This document shows positions 34,597-44,452 of a DNA stretch of 64,000 nt, piece after piece. The notes beneath the pieces were generated by a model. It did not search any database and was not told where the DNA came from. It saw only the letters and a list, made by a program, of their open reading frames with translations. The translations under genes were made by a program, and so were the position numbers. Origin of the DNA: Pontivivens sp032464575 (lineage in GTDB: Bacteria; Pseudomonadota; Alphaproteobacteria; Rhodobacterales; Rhodobacteraceae); contig JAWDKM010000007.1 in the NCBI GenBank assembly GCA_032464575.1, forward strand, positions 1 to 64,000, read 5' to 3'. Within the stretch, counting starts at the first letter, position 1, and the number at the start of each line of letters is the position of its first letter.

Positions 34597-36381
34597 ATGT
34601 TCCCCACCTGGCAGGATGTCGCCGCAGAGCTCGTCGCGGTGGCGGCGGGTCGTGCGCCCGCGGACATGGTGATCCGCAACGGGACCTGGGTGAACGTGCA
34701 CACGCGCGAGCTGCTGGAGAACCACGACCTCGCCATCAAGGCCGGACGCTTCGCCTATTGCGGGCCGGATGCGTCGCACTGCATCGGCGAAGCCACGCAG
34801 GTGATCGAGGCGGAGGGGCGGTTCATGCTGCCGGGGCTCTGCGACGGACACATGCATGTGGAAAGCGGCATGCTCACCGTCAGCGAGTTCGCGCGCGCGG
34901 TGATCCCGCACGGGACGACCTCGATGTTCATCGATCCGCACGAGGTGGCGAACGTGCTCGGCCTGCCCGGCGTGCGGCTGATGCATGACGAGGCGGTGGC
35001 GCAGCCGATCAACGTGTTCACGCAGATGCCCTCCTGCGCGCCGTCGGCGCCGGGGCTGGAGACGACGGGGGCGGAGCTCGGCCCCGCCGAGGTCGAGGAG
35101 GCGATGGCCTGGCCCGGCATCATCGGGCTGGGCGAGATGATGAACTTCCCCGGCGTGATCGGCGGCTCCCAGGCGATGTTGGGCGAGATCGCGGCGACGC
35201 AGGCGGCGGGCAAGACGGTGGGCGGGCACTATGCCTCGCCCGACCTCGGGCCGGCCTTCCACGCCTATGCCGCGGGCGGGCCGGCGGACGATCACGAGGG
35301 CACGTCGGAGACCGACGCCATCGCGCGGGTACGGCAGGGGATGCGGGCCATGATGCGCCTCGGCTCCGCCTGGTACGACGTCGAGGCACAGGTGACGGCG
35401 GTGACGGAGAAGGGGCTCGACCCCCGCAACTTCATCCTGTGCACGGACGATTGCCACTCCGGCACGCTGGTCAATGACGGGCACATGAACCGGGTGGTGC
35501 GGCACGCGATCGCCTGCGGGCTCGATCCGGTCGTGGCGCTGCAGATGGCCACGATCAACACGGCGACGCATTTCGGGCTGGAGCGGGAACTGGGCTCCAT
35601 CGCGCCGGGGCGGCGGGCGGACGTGATCCTGAGCTCGGACCTGCGGGCCCTGCCGATCGAGATGGTGATCGGGCGCGGCGTCGTGCTGGCGGAAGAAGGG
35701 CGGTTGCTGGCGCCGCCAGTGGACTTCCGCTGGCCCGACAGCGCGCGGGCGACGGTGAACATGGAGCGGGATCTGGAGGCGTTGGATTTCGATATCCCCG
35801 CCGAGGGCGAGCGGGTGCGCGCGCGGGTGATCGGCGTGGTGGAGAACCAGGCGCCGACGCGGGCGCTGGAGGCGGAACTGCCGATCGCCGGCGGGCTGGT
35901 GCAGATGGACCGGGTGAACGACATCTGCCAGATCGCGCTGGTGGAACGGCACCGGGCGACGGGGGGCGTGACCAACGGGCTCGTGTCGGGCTTCGGCTAT
36001 GACGTGGATTGCGCCATGGCCTCGACCGTCGCGCATGACAGCCACCACATGATCGTCGTAGGCACCTCGAAGGGGGACATGGCACTGGCCGCCAACCGGC
36101 TGCGGGAGGTCGGCGGCGGGATCTGCGTCTTCAAGGACGGTGTGGAGGTCGCGATGGTGGAGCTGCCGATCGCGGGGCTCATGTCGGATCGGCCCGCGGA
36201 GGAGGTCGCGGTGGCGGCGGATCAGATGATGGCGGCGATGCGGGCCTGCGGCTGCGGGCTGAACAACGCCTACATGCAGCACTCCCTGCTGGCGCTGGTG
36301 GTGATCCCGGAGCTGCGGATCTCCGATATCGGGCTGGTCGATGTGACGGCGTTCCAGAAGACGGAGCTGCTGGTGGAGTGA
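34597..36381 (+). CDS. ade: Adenine deaminase
   Basis: A binuclear-metal amidohydrolase that converts adenine to hypoxanthine and ammonia. The 594-residue sequence has MLPGLCDGHMHVESGM (about 76-91), the metal-binding H-x-H, a GHYASPD histidine near 208, and TDDCHSGTLVNDG near 282-294. The C-terminal domain (about 370-594) has the usual DCAMASTVAHDSHH block. The SD is GAAGGAGG. A REP-rich gap follows, then amn, so the pair may form an AMP to adenine to hypoxanthine route. Confidence 0.93.
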   Translation: MFPTWQDVAAELVAVAAGRAPADMVIRNGTWVNVHTRELLENHDLAIKAGRFAYCGPDASHCIGEATQVIEAEGRFMLPGLCDGHMHVESGMLTVSEFARAVIPHGTTSMFIDPHEVANVLGLPGVRLMHDEAVAQPINVFTQMPSCAPSAPGLETTGAELGPAEVEEAMAWPGIIGLGEMMNFPGVIGGSQAMLGEIAATQAAGKTVGGHYASPDLGPAFHAYAAGGPADDHEGTSETDAIARVRQGMRAMMRLGSAWYDVEAQVTAVTEKGLDPRNFILCTDDCHSGTLVNDGHMNRVVRHAIACGLDPVVALQMATINTATHFGLERELGSIAPGRRADVILSSDLRALPIEMVIGRGVVLAEEGRLLAPPVDFRWPDSARATVNMERDLEALDFDIPAEGERVRARVIGVVENQAPTRALEAELPIAGGLVQMDRVNDICQIALVERHRATGGVTNGLVSGFGYDVDCAMASTVAHDSHHMIVVGTSKGDMALAANRLREVGGGICVFKDGVEVAMVELPIAGLMSDRPAEEVAVAADQMMAAMRACGCGLNNAYMQHSLLALVVIPELRISDIGLVDVTAFQKTELLVE

Positions 36382-36876
36382 ATTGACGAGTGCTGCGGCC
36401 GACCTGGAGGGCGCGCGTGAGACGGTGTTGACGGGTCCGCGCTCTCAAGCATTCATGTCGCTTATTCGAATGCTGACATCGCCAACGTGCCCTCCTGGGG
36501 GAGGGTTGAACGCCGTCTTGCAAACGCTCCAGTGGAGCGTTTGAGGCATGAACGGGCGGAGCCCGGGGCGGGCGCGGCCCGGCGATGCTGCCGGGCGGGA
36601 GGGTGCTTCAATATGATACCACCCCGGACGTGATCCGGGGTCATTGGCTCAGGTGCGCCTCGTTGGAGGACGGTCCCGGCTCTGCGGCCGGGACAGTTGG
36701 CGGGATTGTCGGCTGTCCCGGCGCTGTGGCCGGGACCGTGACGCATTGCACCCAAACCGCGCTTTCCCCTGCGTCTCTTGGATGATATGGCACAACCGTA
36801 TCCCGGGCAGCCTGTCGTCAGGCCGTCACGACAATCGTTCATGTCGGCGCCAAGACCGACCTACCGGAGATACACG
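36382..36876. repeat. Repeat-rich gap between ade and amn
   Basis: No gene is supported. About 300 bp is a complete copy of the composite palindromic repeat (36395-36697). The remainder (36700-36876) holds the amn promoter region and its ribosome site, without a clear -35/-10. Confidence 0.8.
36395..36697 (+). repeat. Composite palindromic repeat, copy 3 (complete)
   Basis: The reference copy. In order: GACCTGGAGGGCGC, CGCTCTCAAGCATTC, ACATCGCCAACG, CCCTCC-GGGGG-AGGG and AACGCCGTCTTGC. Then AAACGCTCC-N3-GGAGCGTTT (36522-36542), GAACGGGCGGAGCCC, GGCGCGGCCCGGC with GCCGGGC, CCCCGGACGTGATCCGGGG and GGTCCCGGC-GCCGGGAC. Most modules are palindromes, as expected for a mobile or protein-binding repeat. 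Confidence 0.85.
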
Positions 36877-38364
36877 ATGCGCGTACCCGACGCCCCTGCC
36901 GAACTTCCCGTCCTGACACCGGCGCCGCGGGGCGCCAAGATCTGCTCCGACGCGGGCGAGGCGGTCGAGTACATCGTGGCGCTCTACGACGAGGCGACGA
37001 CGTTCCTGCGCGAGCGGTTCAAGGCGATCATGGGCGGGGAGGAGCCGGCGGGCCGCTATCGCGCCTACTATCCGCGGCTGGAGATGACGACGACGTCGTT
37101 CGCCTGGGTCGACAGCCGGCTGAGCTTCGGCCATGTCTCCGAACCCGGTACCTACGCCGCGACGCTGACCCGTCCCGACCTGTTCCGGCACTACCTGACG
37201 CAGCAGATCGGGCTTCTGATGAAGAACCACAACGTGCCGGTGCAGGTGAGCGTGAGCGAGACGCCGATCCCGCTGCACTTCGCCCTGCCCGAGGGTGCGC
37301 ATGTGGAGGGCTCGATCGAGGATCGGCTCGGCCGGCCCCTGCGCGACCATTTCGACGTTCCGGACCTGGAGACCACGAACGACGACATAGTCAACGGGAC
37401 CGCGGGCAAGGACGTCTACGGGCACCGGGCGCTCGCCGCCTTCACGGCGCAGCGGGTGGATTACTCGCTCGCACGACTCGCCCACTACACGGCGACGAGC
37501 CCGCGGCACTTCCAGAACCACGTGCTGTTCACGAACTACCAGTTCTACATGGACGAATTCGTGACCTGGGCGCAGGGGCAGCTGAAGGAGGATAACGACT
37601 ACGCAGCCTTCATCGAGCCGGGCGGGCGGACCACGACGCGGGAGGGAACAACGGGGGAACTCGTCAAGAAGCTGCCGCAGATGCCGACCTACCACCTGAC
37701 GCGGGAGGACGGGAACGGCATCACCATGGTCAATATCGGCGTGGGGCCGTCGAATGCGAAGACGATCACCGATCATATTGCCGTTTTGCGACCCCATGCC
37801 TGGCTGATGCTCGGTCACTGCGCGGGTCTTCGCCATTCGCAAAGCCTGGGCGACTACGTGCTGGCCCACGCCTATGTGCGGGAGGACCACGTTCTGGACG
37901 ACGACCTGCCCGTCTGGGTACCGATCCCGGCCCTGGCGGAGATCCAGGTCGCGTTGGAGCGTGCGGTGGAAAAGGTCACCGGGCTGGGCGGTTACGAGCT
38001 GAAGCGGATCATGCGCACGGGAACCGTGGTGACGATCGACAACCGCAACTGGGAGTTGCGCGACCAGTCCGGTCCGGTGCAGCGGCTGAGCCAGTCGCGG
38101 GCCATCGCGCTGGACATGGAAAGTGCCACCATCGCGGCGAACGGATTCCGCTTTCGTGTCCCATATGGCACACTGCTGTGTGTTTCGGACAAGCCCCTGC
38201 ACGGAGAACTGAAACTTCCGGGCATGGCGACCGAATTCTACAAGCGGCAAGTCGCTCAACACCTTGAAATCGGTATAAATGCGATGGAGGCGCTGCGCGA
38301 AATGCCGCTCGAACGGTTGCACTCGCGGAAGTTGCGTAGCTTCGACGAGACGGCCTTTCTGTGA
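36877..38364 (+). CDS. amn: AMP nucleosidase
   Basis: Amn hydrolyses AMP to adenine and ribose 5-phosphate. The 495-residue protein has the Amn N-terminal domain (about 20-175) and a nucleoside-phosphorylase-like C-terminal domain that includes GVGPSNAKT (about 288-296), RPHAWLMLGHCAGLRHSQ and ALDMESATIAANG near 412-424. The ATG at 36877 has CCGGAGATAC upstream; an upstream in-frame extension is not supported. Its length matches the roughly 480-residue family. Confidence 0.95.
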   Translation: MRVPDAPAELPVLTPAPRGAKICSDAGEAVEYIVALYDEATTFLRERFKAIMGGEEPAGRYRAYYPRLEMTTTSFAWVDSRLSFGHVSEPGTYAATLTRPDLFRHYLTQQIGLLMKNHNVPVQVSVSETPIPLHFALPEGAHVEGSIEDRLGRPLRDHFDVPDLETTNDDIVNGTAGKDVYGHRALAAFTAQRVDYSLARLAHYTATSPRHFQNHVLFTNYQFYMDEFVTWAQGQLKEDNDYAAFIEPGGRTTTREGTTGELVKKLPQMPTYHLTREDGNGITMVNIGVGPSNAKTITDHIAVLRPHAWLMLGHCAGLRHSQSLGDYVLAHAYVREDHVLDDDLPVWVPIPALAEIQVALERAVEKVTGLGGYELKRIMRTGTVVTIDNRNWELRDQSGPVQRLSQSRAIALDMESATIAANGFRFRVPYGTLLCVSDKPLHGELKLPGMATEFYKRQVAQHLEIGINAMEALREMPLERLHSRKLRSFDETAFL

Positions 38365-38505
38365 GGCGGAGGACCGAAGCGTTTTCGTCACAGCGCCCTT
38401 AGAAATAAGCAGAAATGCGTTGCGGCTCACGGGTCTTTGAGGTCAAGTGTGGCGCAGCTCGGGCGCGCCCCGGCAAGCTTTCGAGAAGAAACTTCAGGGA
38501 TTAAA

Positions 38506-38796
38506 ATGGCACAAAAACCGATGACGAAGACGCAGCTCGTGGCTGCCCTCGCCGAGCAGACCGGCAGCGACAAGAAGTCGGCAACCGAGTTCCTGGACGC
38601 CCTGTCCGACGTGGTCACTAAGGAAGTCGCCGCCGGCGGCGCCGTGACCATTCCGAACATCGGCAAGGTGTTCTGCCGCGACCGTCCCGAGCGGATGGTG
38701 CGCAACCCGGCGACGGGCGAGCAGATGAAGAAGGAAGCGGATCGCGCCGTGAAGGTGACGATCGCGAAGGCACTGAAGGACCAGGTGAACGCCTGA
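38506..38796 (+). CDS. hup: HU-family DNA-binding protein
   Basis: A 96-residue nucleoid protein that bends DNA without sequence specificity. It shows the helical dimer part (QLVAALAEQTGSDKKSATEFLDALSDVV), the GGAVTIPNIGKV turn, and the DNA-contacting arm with RNPATGE (about 70-76). The ATG at 38506 gives the family start; the in-frame upstream ATG adds a peptide resembling translated tRNA and is rejected. A terminator follows. Confidence 0.95.
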   Translation: MAQKPMTKTQLVAALAEQTGSDKKSATEFLDALSDVVTKEVAAGGAVTIPNIGKVFCRDRPERMVRNPATGEQMKKEADRAVKVTIAKALKDQVNA

Positions 38797-38822
38797 TCCG
38801 GACTGCCGCCGGAAACGGACAG

Positions 38823-38852
38823 GGGCCGCTTCGCAAATCGCGAGGCGGCCTC
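38823..38852 (+). terminator. Terminator of the HU gene
   Basis: GGCCGCTTCGC and GCGAGGCGGCC pair over 11 bp with one G-T wobble and a short loop, followed by TCAGTCGTTTT. It is 26 bp after the HU stop. Confidence 0.75.
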
Positions 38853-38944
38853 AGTCGTTTTGGTGAGACAAACAACGCTATCGCCATGCGCCGCGTCCTG
38901 GTGCACCTTGAAACGAGGTTCATCCGCGCACGGAGGCTCACCCC

Positions 38945-39682
38945 ATGCCGTCCGCCGACCTTCACGAGTTCATCAGCCGCGTCCAGATGATCGAGCGGAT
39001 CGCGGACCTGTGGAAGATCACCCTGGATTTCCTGCATGCGTGCGGCATCGCGCGGGTCAGCTATCATCACTTCGAGGCGAACGAGGCGCTGAACGTCTCG
39101 ATCACCGCCGACGGCTTCCCAGAGGACTGGGTCTGCCACTACATCGAGGACGAGCTCTACAAGGTCGATCCGATCCCGGCCTTCACGCGGCGCGTGTCGC
39201 GCCCGTTCCTGTGGACCGACACGCCGCAGCTCGCCGAACTGACGGAGCAGCAGCAGGACTACCTCAAGGAGCTCGACAACTGGGGTATCGGCAACGGGCT
39301 CGCCCTGCGCGTCTACGGGCCCGGGATGCGCGACGGCTATGTCGGGCTCGGCTTCGACAGCGACGCGCCCGTTCCCGGCGCGGAAAAGGTGGTGGAGCTC
39401 CAGATGGCCTGCCAGCTTGCCCACCAGCGATTCTGCGAAATCACCGAACAGCGACGGCTCGCGCCGTTCGACCTGTCACCGCGGGAACGCGAAGTGCTCA
39501 CCTGGGTGGCCCGCGGCAAGAGCAATTCGGTGATCTCGCAGATCCTGGACATCTCCAGACATACGGTCGACACGCACTTACGTAGCGTCTTTAGTAAACT
39601 CGATGTAACTGACCGTACGTCAGCGGCCATTATTGGGGTTGGATCCAGTCTTATTCAGCGAGATGCACGACTCATCACGTAA
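38945..39682 (+). CDS. LuxR-family regulator with autoinducer-binding domain (solo)
   Basis: A 245-residue LuxR/TraR-type regulator. The acyl-homoserine-lactone-binding domain (about 20-165) keeps the core ligand positions: W..HYIEDELYKVDP (Trp, Tyr, Asp, Pro) and PFLWTD. The C-terminal GerE helix-turn-helix is at about 178-235 (LSPREREVLTWVARGKSNSVISQILDIS). No luxI synthase lies in the window, so it is a solo or orphan receptor here. A 20-bp palindrome overlaps its stop codon. Confidence 0.92.
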   Translation: MPSADLHEFISRVQMIERIADLWKITLDFLHACGIARVSYHHFEANEALNVSITADGFPEDWVCHYIEDELYKVDPIPAFTRRVSRPFLWTDTPQLAELTEQQQDYLKELDNWGIGNGLALRVYGPGMRDGYVGLGFDSDAPVPGAEKVVELQMACQLAHQRFCEITEQRRLAPFDLSPREREVLTWVARGKSNSVISQILDISRHTVDTHLRSVFSKLDVTDRTSAAIIGVGSSLIQRDARLIT

Positions 39683-39692
39683 CTGCGTGATG
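39673..39692. promoter_or_regulatory. 20-bp palindrome over the luxR stop codon
   Basis: CATCACG-TAACTG-CGTGATG, a perfect inverted repeat of 7-bp arms, the same overall length as a lux box, contains the luxR-gene TAA and lies about 75 bp upstream of the next small gene. It may be a regulator site for that gene or an RNA hairpin. Confidence 0.45.
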
Positions 39693-39766
39693 TGCCGAAG
39701 CGCTTTGGATCCGTATCTACCCCTGCACGAAACGTCACCGATCACTGCAATCAGAACGAGGACTGG

Positions 39767-39976
39767 ATGCCGGCAGCGACCGACATCTACGAGACACTTC
39801 GGGAGCACCACCCCGGAGAGGCCGAGCTGCGTGCCCTGCAGCTTGCGTCGGAGCTCGTCGAACGCGCCGCCTACGGGCTCGCGCGGTCATCGGATGCCGG
39901 CGGCGTCACGAGCCTCATGCTGATCGCAGCCGAGCTTGACCGTTTCGCTTCGCAGAGACTCGCGGCCGAACGCTGA
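39767..39976 (+). CDS. Small helical protein of unknown function
   Basis: A 69-residue, mostly helical protein (TDIYETLREHHPGEAELRALQLASELVERAAYG...LMLIAAELDRFASQRLAAER) with GAGGACTGG upstream of the ATG. It resembles no family I can name. It follows the LuxR-type gene by 84 bp on the same strand, and a palindrome lies between, so it could be a target of that regulator. A longer upstream start at 39692 would add a poor peptide. Confidence 0.5.
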   Translation: MPAATDIYETLREHHPGEAELRALQLASELVERAAYGLARSSDAGGVTSLMLIAAELDRFASQRLAAER

Positions 39977-40046
39977 GCCGCGAAACGACGTCGCCGTGAT
40001 GCGCACCGGGCCGTTCGAGGGGGCCGCCCGGTCGCGCCGGTGGCGG

Positions 40047-40097
40047 GGGGCCCGTGTCGTCGCATGCTGGGGGGCACTGGCGGCGACACGGGTCCCC
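40047..40097. terminator. Large hairpin between convergent genes
   Basis: An inverted repeat of about 17 bp per arm (GGGGCCCGTGTCGTCGC and GCGGCGACACGGGTCCCC, one bulge and one wobble) with a 16-nt loop, in the gap between the small plus-strand gene and the minus-strand beta-oxidation gene. It has no T-tract. It is likely a 3'-end stabiliser or bidirectional terminator. Confidence 0.6.
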
Positions 40098-40101
40098 ACC
40101 C

Positions 40102-42183
40102 CTAGCCGTTGAGGCCGGCGAAGGGGCGTGCGGCCGATCCCAGATCTGACAGGACGGGGGACACCTGCCAGCTTCCGGGATCGGCCGCCGCTATGCGCTG
40201 CATCGTGGCGAGGACCCGGTCGGTGCCGCGGGCATCGGCCTCCTGCATCGGACCGCCGCGCCAGCGCGGATAGCCGTAGCCCATCATCTTGACCACATCG
40301 ATATCGAGCGGACGCTCCGCGATCTTCTCCGCCAGGATCTTGCAGGCCTCGTTGACCTGCACGGCGTGGAGTGTGGCCACGATCTCCTCGTCGCTGAAGC
40401 CGCGGGGGCTGATGCCGAGGCGCTCGCGCTCCGCCGCGATCAGCGCGTCGGTTTCGGGGGACGGGAGGGCTGCGCGGCTCCCCTCCTCATAGCGGTAGTA
40501 GCCCTGCCGGGTCTTCTGCCCGGTCCAGCCCTGCTCCACGATCAGGTCGGGGATGCGGGAGTAGCGCTGATCGGCGGGCCGGGTCGCGGCCTTGCGCTTG
40601 CGGTTGGCGTAGCCGATCTGGAGGCCCGCCATGTCGAACATCTCGAACGGGCCCATGGGCATGCCGAACGCCTTCATCGCGCCGTCGATCTGCCGGGCGG
40701 AGGCGCCGTCCTCCAGGAGGTAGCCCGCCATCCGGCCATAGGCGCCGAGGATGCGGTTACCGATGAAGCCGTCGCAGATGCCGGAAAGCACGGCGACCTT
40801 GCGCATCTTCTTGGCCATGGCAAAGCCGGTGGCGAGCACGTCCGGATGGGTCGCGGGCGTCTTCACCACCTCGACCAGCCGCATGATGTGGGCGGGGGAG
40901 AAGAAGTGGAGGCCCATGATCCGCTCGGGGTTCGGGACCTGCGCGGTGAACTTCGTTGGGTCGATATAGGAGGTGTTAGTGGCGAGGATCGCGTCGCGTG
41001 GCGCGGCGGCGGCGAGGCGGTCGAAGACGCTGCGCTTCACTTCCGTCTCCTCGAACACCGCTTCGATGACGAGATCGGCGTCGGAGACGGGGCCGAAATC
41101 GGCGGCGGTGGTCAGGCGCGCGAGGATCGCATCGCGCGCCGCCTCGCTGAGCTTGCCGCGCTTGACGGCAGAGGCGAGGTTGCCCGCCACCCGGTCCTGC
41201 GCAGCGGCGGCCGCGTCGGCGCTCTGCTCCACGATGGCGACGTCGTAGCCGGCGTTGAGGGCGGCCGTGGCGATGCCGGAGCCCATGAGGCCGCCGCCGA
41301 TCACCGCGATCTTGTTGAGGTCCCTCGGCGTCGCGCCCTTGAGCGCGGCGGGCTTGGCCACGGCGCGCTCGGCGAAGAAGGCGTGGCGCAGGGCCTTCGA
41401 CTGGTCAGTTTCCTTGAGCTGGAGGAAGGTGTCGCGCTCCAGCTTCATGCCCTCGTCCAGCGGCAGCTCGAAGGCGGCGCGCACGGCGTCGAAGGCGCGG
41501 ACGGGGGAGATCTGGCCGCGGGCCTTCTTCTCCACCTCCGCGCGCAGCTCGTCCCAGTCGGCGGGCGTGAGGTCAGACTGCGCAGGGGCGGGATCGAGGC
41601 GGGGCACGGCGCGGCCCGCCACGTCGCGGGCGAAGGCGAGCGCCTCGGCGGCGAGGTTCTCGGCAAGGCGGTCGACGAGGCCGATCTGCTCGGCCTCCAC
41701 GGCGCCGATCGGGGCACCGGTGGTCACGAGCTTCACCGCTGCCGCCGCCCCGGTGATCCGCGGCGTGCGCTGGGTGCCGCCCGCGCCGGGCAGGATGCCG
41801 AGGGAGACCTCGGGCAGGCCGATCTTCGTCTTGGGATGGGCGATGCGGTAGTGGCAGCCCAGCGCCGTCTCCAGCCCACCGCCGAGCACGGTGCCGAAGA
41901 GGGCCGCGATCCACGGTTTCCGGGCGGCGTGGATGCGCTCGACGAGATCGGGCAGCCATGGCTCCATCGCGCCGCCGTCGAATTCACGGATGTCGGCACC
42001 GGCGATGAAGGTGCGGCCGGCGCAAGCGAGGATGACCGCCTCCACGCTCTCATCCGCGTCGAGCTCCGGCACCGCGTCCCACAGGCCCTGCCGCACCGCC
42101 TGCCCGACGGCGTTCACCGGCGGGTTGTCGACGGTGACCGTGGCGACATTGCCCTCGCGGGTGATGGTGACGACGTCGGACAT
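40102..42183 (-). CDS. fadJ: Bifunctional enoyl-CoA hydratase/3-hydroxyacyl-CoA dehydrogenase
   Basis: This 693-residue enzyme catalyses two consecutive steps of fatty-acid beta-oxidation. The N-terminal crotonase domain (about 1-190) has the catalytic-Glu region GLPEVSLGILPGAGGTQR (about 115-132). It is followed by the NAD-binding dehydrogenase (IAVIGGGLMGSGIA, about 294-307), LHFFSPAHIM and SGICDGFIGNRIL. The ATG at 42183 has CGGGAGGGAAGCC upstream. No thiolase gene is adjacent, so the partner FadA/FadI is elsewhere. Confidence 0.95.
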   Translation of the reverse strand: MSDVVTITREGNVATVTVDNPPVNAVGQAVRQGLWDAVPELDADESVEAVILACAGRTFIAGADIREFDGGAMEPWLPDLVERIHAARKPWIAALFGTVLGGGLETALGCHYRIAHPKTKIGLPEVSLGILPGAGGTQRTPRITGAAAAVKLVTTGAPIGAVEAEQIGLVDRLAENLAAEALAFARDVAGRAVPRLDPAPAQSDLTPADWDELRAEVEKKARGQISPVRAFDAVRAAFELPLDEGMKLERDTFLQLKETDQSKALRHAFFAERAVAKPAALKGATPRDLNKIAVIGGGLMGSGIATAALNAGYDVAIVEQSADAAAAAQDRVAGNLASAVKRGKLSEAARDAILARLTTAADFGPVSDADLVIEAVFEETEVKRSVFDRLAAAAPRDAILATNTSYIDPTKFTAQVPNPERIMGLHFFSPAHIMRLVEVVKTPATHPDVLATGFAMAKKMRKVAVLSGICDGFIGNRILGAYGRMAGYLLEDGASARQIDGAMKAFGMPMGPFEMFDMAGLQIGYANRKRKAATRPADQRYSRIPDLIVEQGWTGQKTRQGYYRYEEGSRAALPSPETDALIAAERERLGISPRGFSDEEIVATLHAVQVNEACKILAEKIAERPLDIDVVKMMGYGYPRWRGGPMQEADARGTDRVLATMQRIAAADPGSWQVSPVLSDLGSAARPFAGLNG

Positions 42184-42293
42184 GGCTTCCCTCCCGTTTT
42201 GCCCGCGACGGTGACGGGGGCGGTGGAGAGGGTCAAGGCTTTCGAGTTCGCTCAAATACTCCGGCGCGCCGCGGGCTTGCGGGCGGAGCGTTC

Positions 42294-42316
42294 GCGTATT
42301 TGGGGAAAGATGAAGG
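42294..42316 (+). repeat. GCGTATTTGGGGAAAGATGAA repeat unit
   Basis: Same unit as one arm of the 34.45-kb repeat, with an AAATACTCCGGCGCGCC variant 40 bp upstream (42254-42270). It lies between the fad and pgl genes, right by the pgl stop codon. Confidence 0.7.
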
Positions 42317-42984
42317 TCAGGGCGCCCAGTGGATGCGCGCGCCTGCGTCGAGGGCGATGCGGACCGGGGCTTCGATCGGAGAGACCGCGGCGCGGGCCTG
42401 GTCCAGCGCCTCGGCCTTCTCGTCGCCCTGGATGAGGATGTGGAGGTGGCGGGCGGTGGCGAGCACGGGGGCCGTCAGCGTCAGCCGCGGCTCGGGTGCA
42501 CCGGGCGCGCGCATGGGCAGGAGCGGCGGGGCGTCTTCGGCGAGCGCGTCCTCCAGCCGGTCGGCGCCGGGGAAGATCGAGGCTGTGTGCATGTCCGTGC
42601 CCATGCCGAGCACGCAGACGTCCAGCGGGAGGGCCTCGGCAATCACCTCCGACAGGGCATCTAGCACGTCCTCGGGCGTGTCCGCTTCCTTGTAGAAGGG
42701 CACGAGGGTGGCCTTGGCCGCGCGCCCGACCAGCAACGTCTTGCGCAGGAGGCGGGCGTTGGAGCGGTCGGAGCTTTCGGGCACGAAGCGCTCGTCGGTC
42801 AGCATCACGCGGATGCGGGCCCAGTCGAGCGGCGCCTCCGACAGCGCCTCCAGGAACGGGCCGGGCGTGGTGCCGCCGGGCACGGCGAGGGTTGCGTGCG
42901 GCTTCTGGTCGAGGACCGCGGTCAGCTCGCCCATCACCTGCGCGGCGAGGCCGGTCATCAGGTCCTTGCGTGTCTCGTAACTGA

Positions 42985-42988
<4 letters not shown>
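42317..42988 (-). CDS. pgl: 6-phosphogluconolactonase
   Basis: Pgl hydrolyses the lactone made by Zwf to 6-phosphogluconate. The 223-residue sequence is of the NagB/DevB type: LAVPGGTTPGPFLEAL (about 36-51), RVMLTDERFVPESSDRSN (about 60-77), and a C-terminal ending typical of the family. Its ATG overlaps the zwf stop by 4 nt, so the two are translated together, in the order frk-zwf-pgl on the minus strand. Confidence 0.95.
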
Positions 42989-44445
<1,457 letters not shown>

Positions 44446-44452
44446 GGGGTGT

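Noticed and set aside
38437..38505. N-terminal extension of HU beginning MRSSVAQLGRAP
   Set aside because: This peptide resembles translated tRNA-like sequence (GGCGCAGCTCGG), the HU family starts at MAQKP, and no tRNA cloverleaf can be completed here.
38945..39976. A complete LuxR/LuxI quorum-sensing pair
   Set aside because: The small gene after luxR is only 69 residues and has none of the LuxI-type synthase motifs, so no synthase is present.
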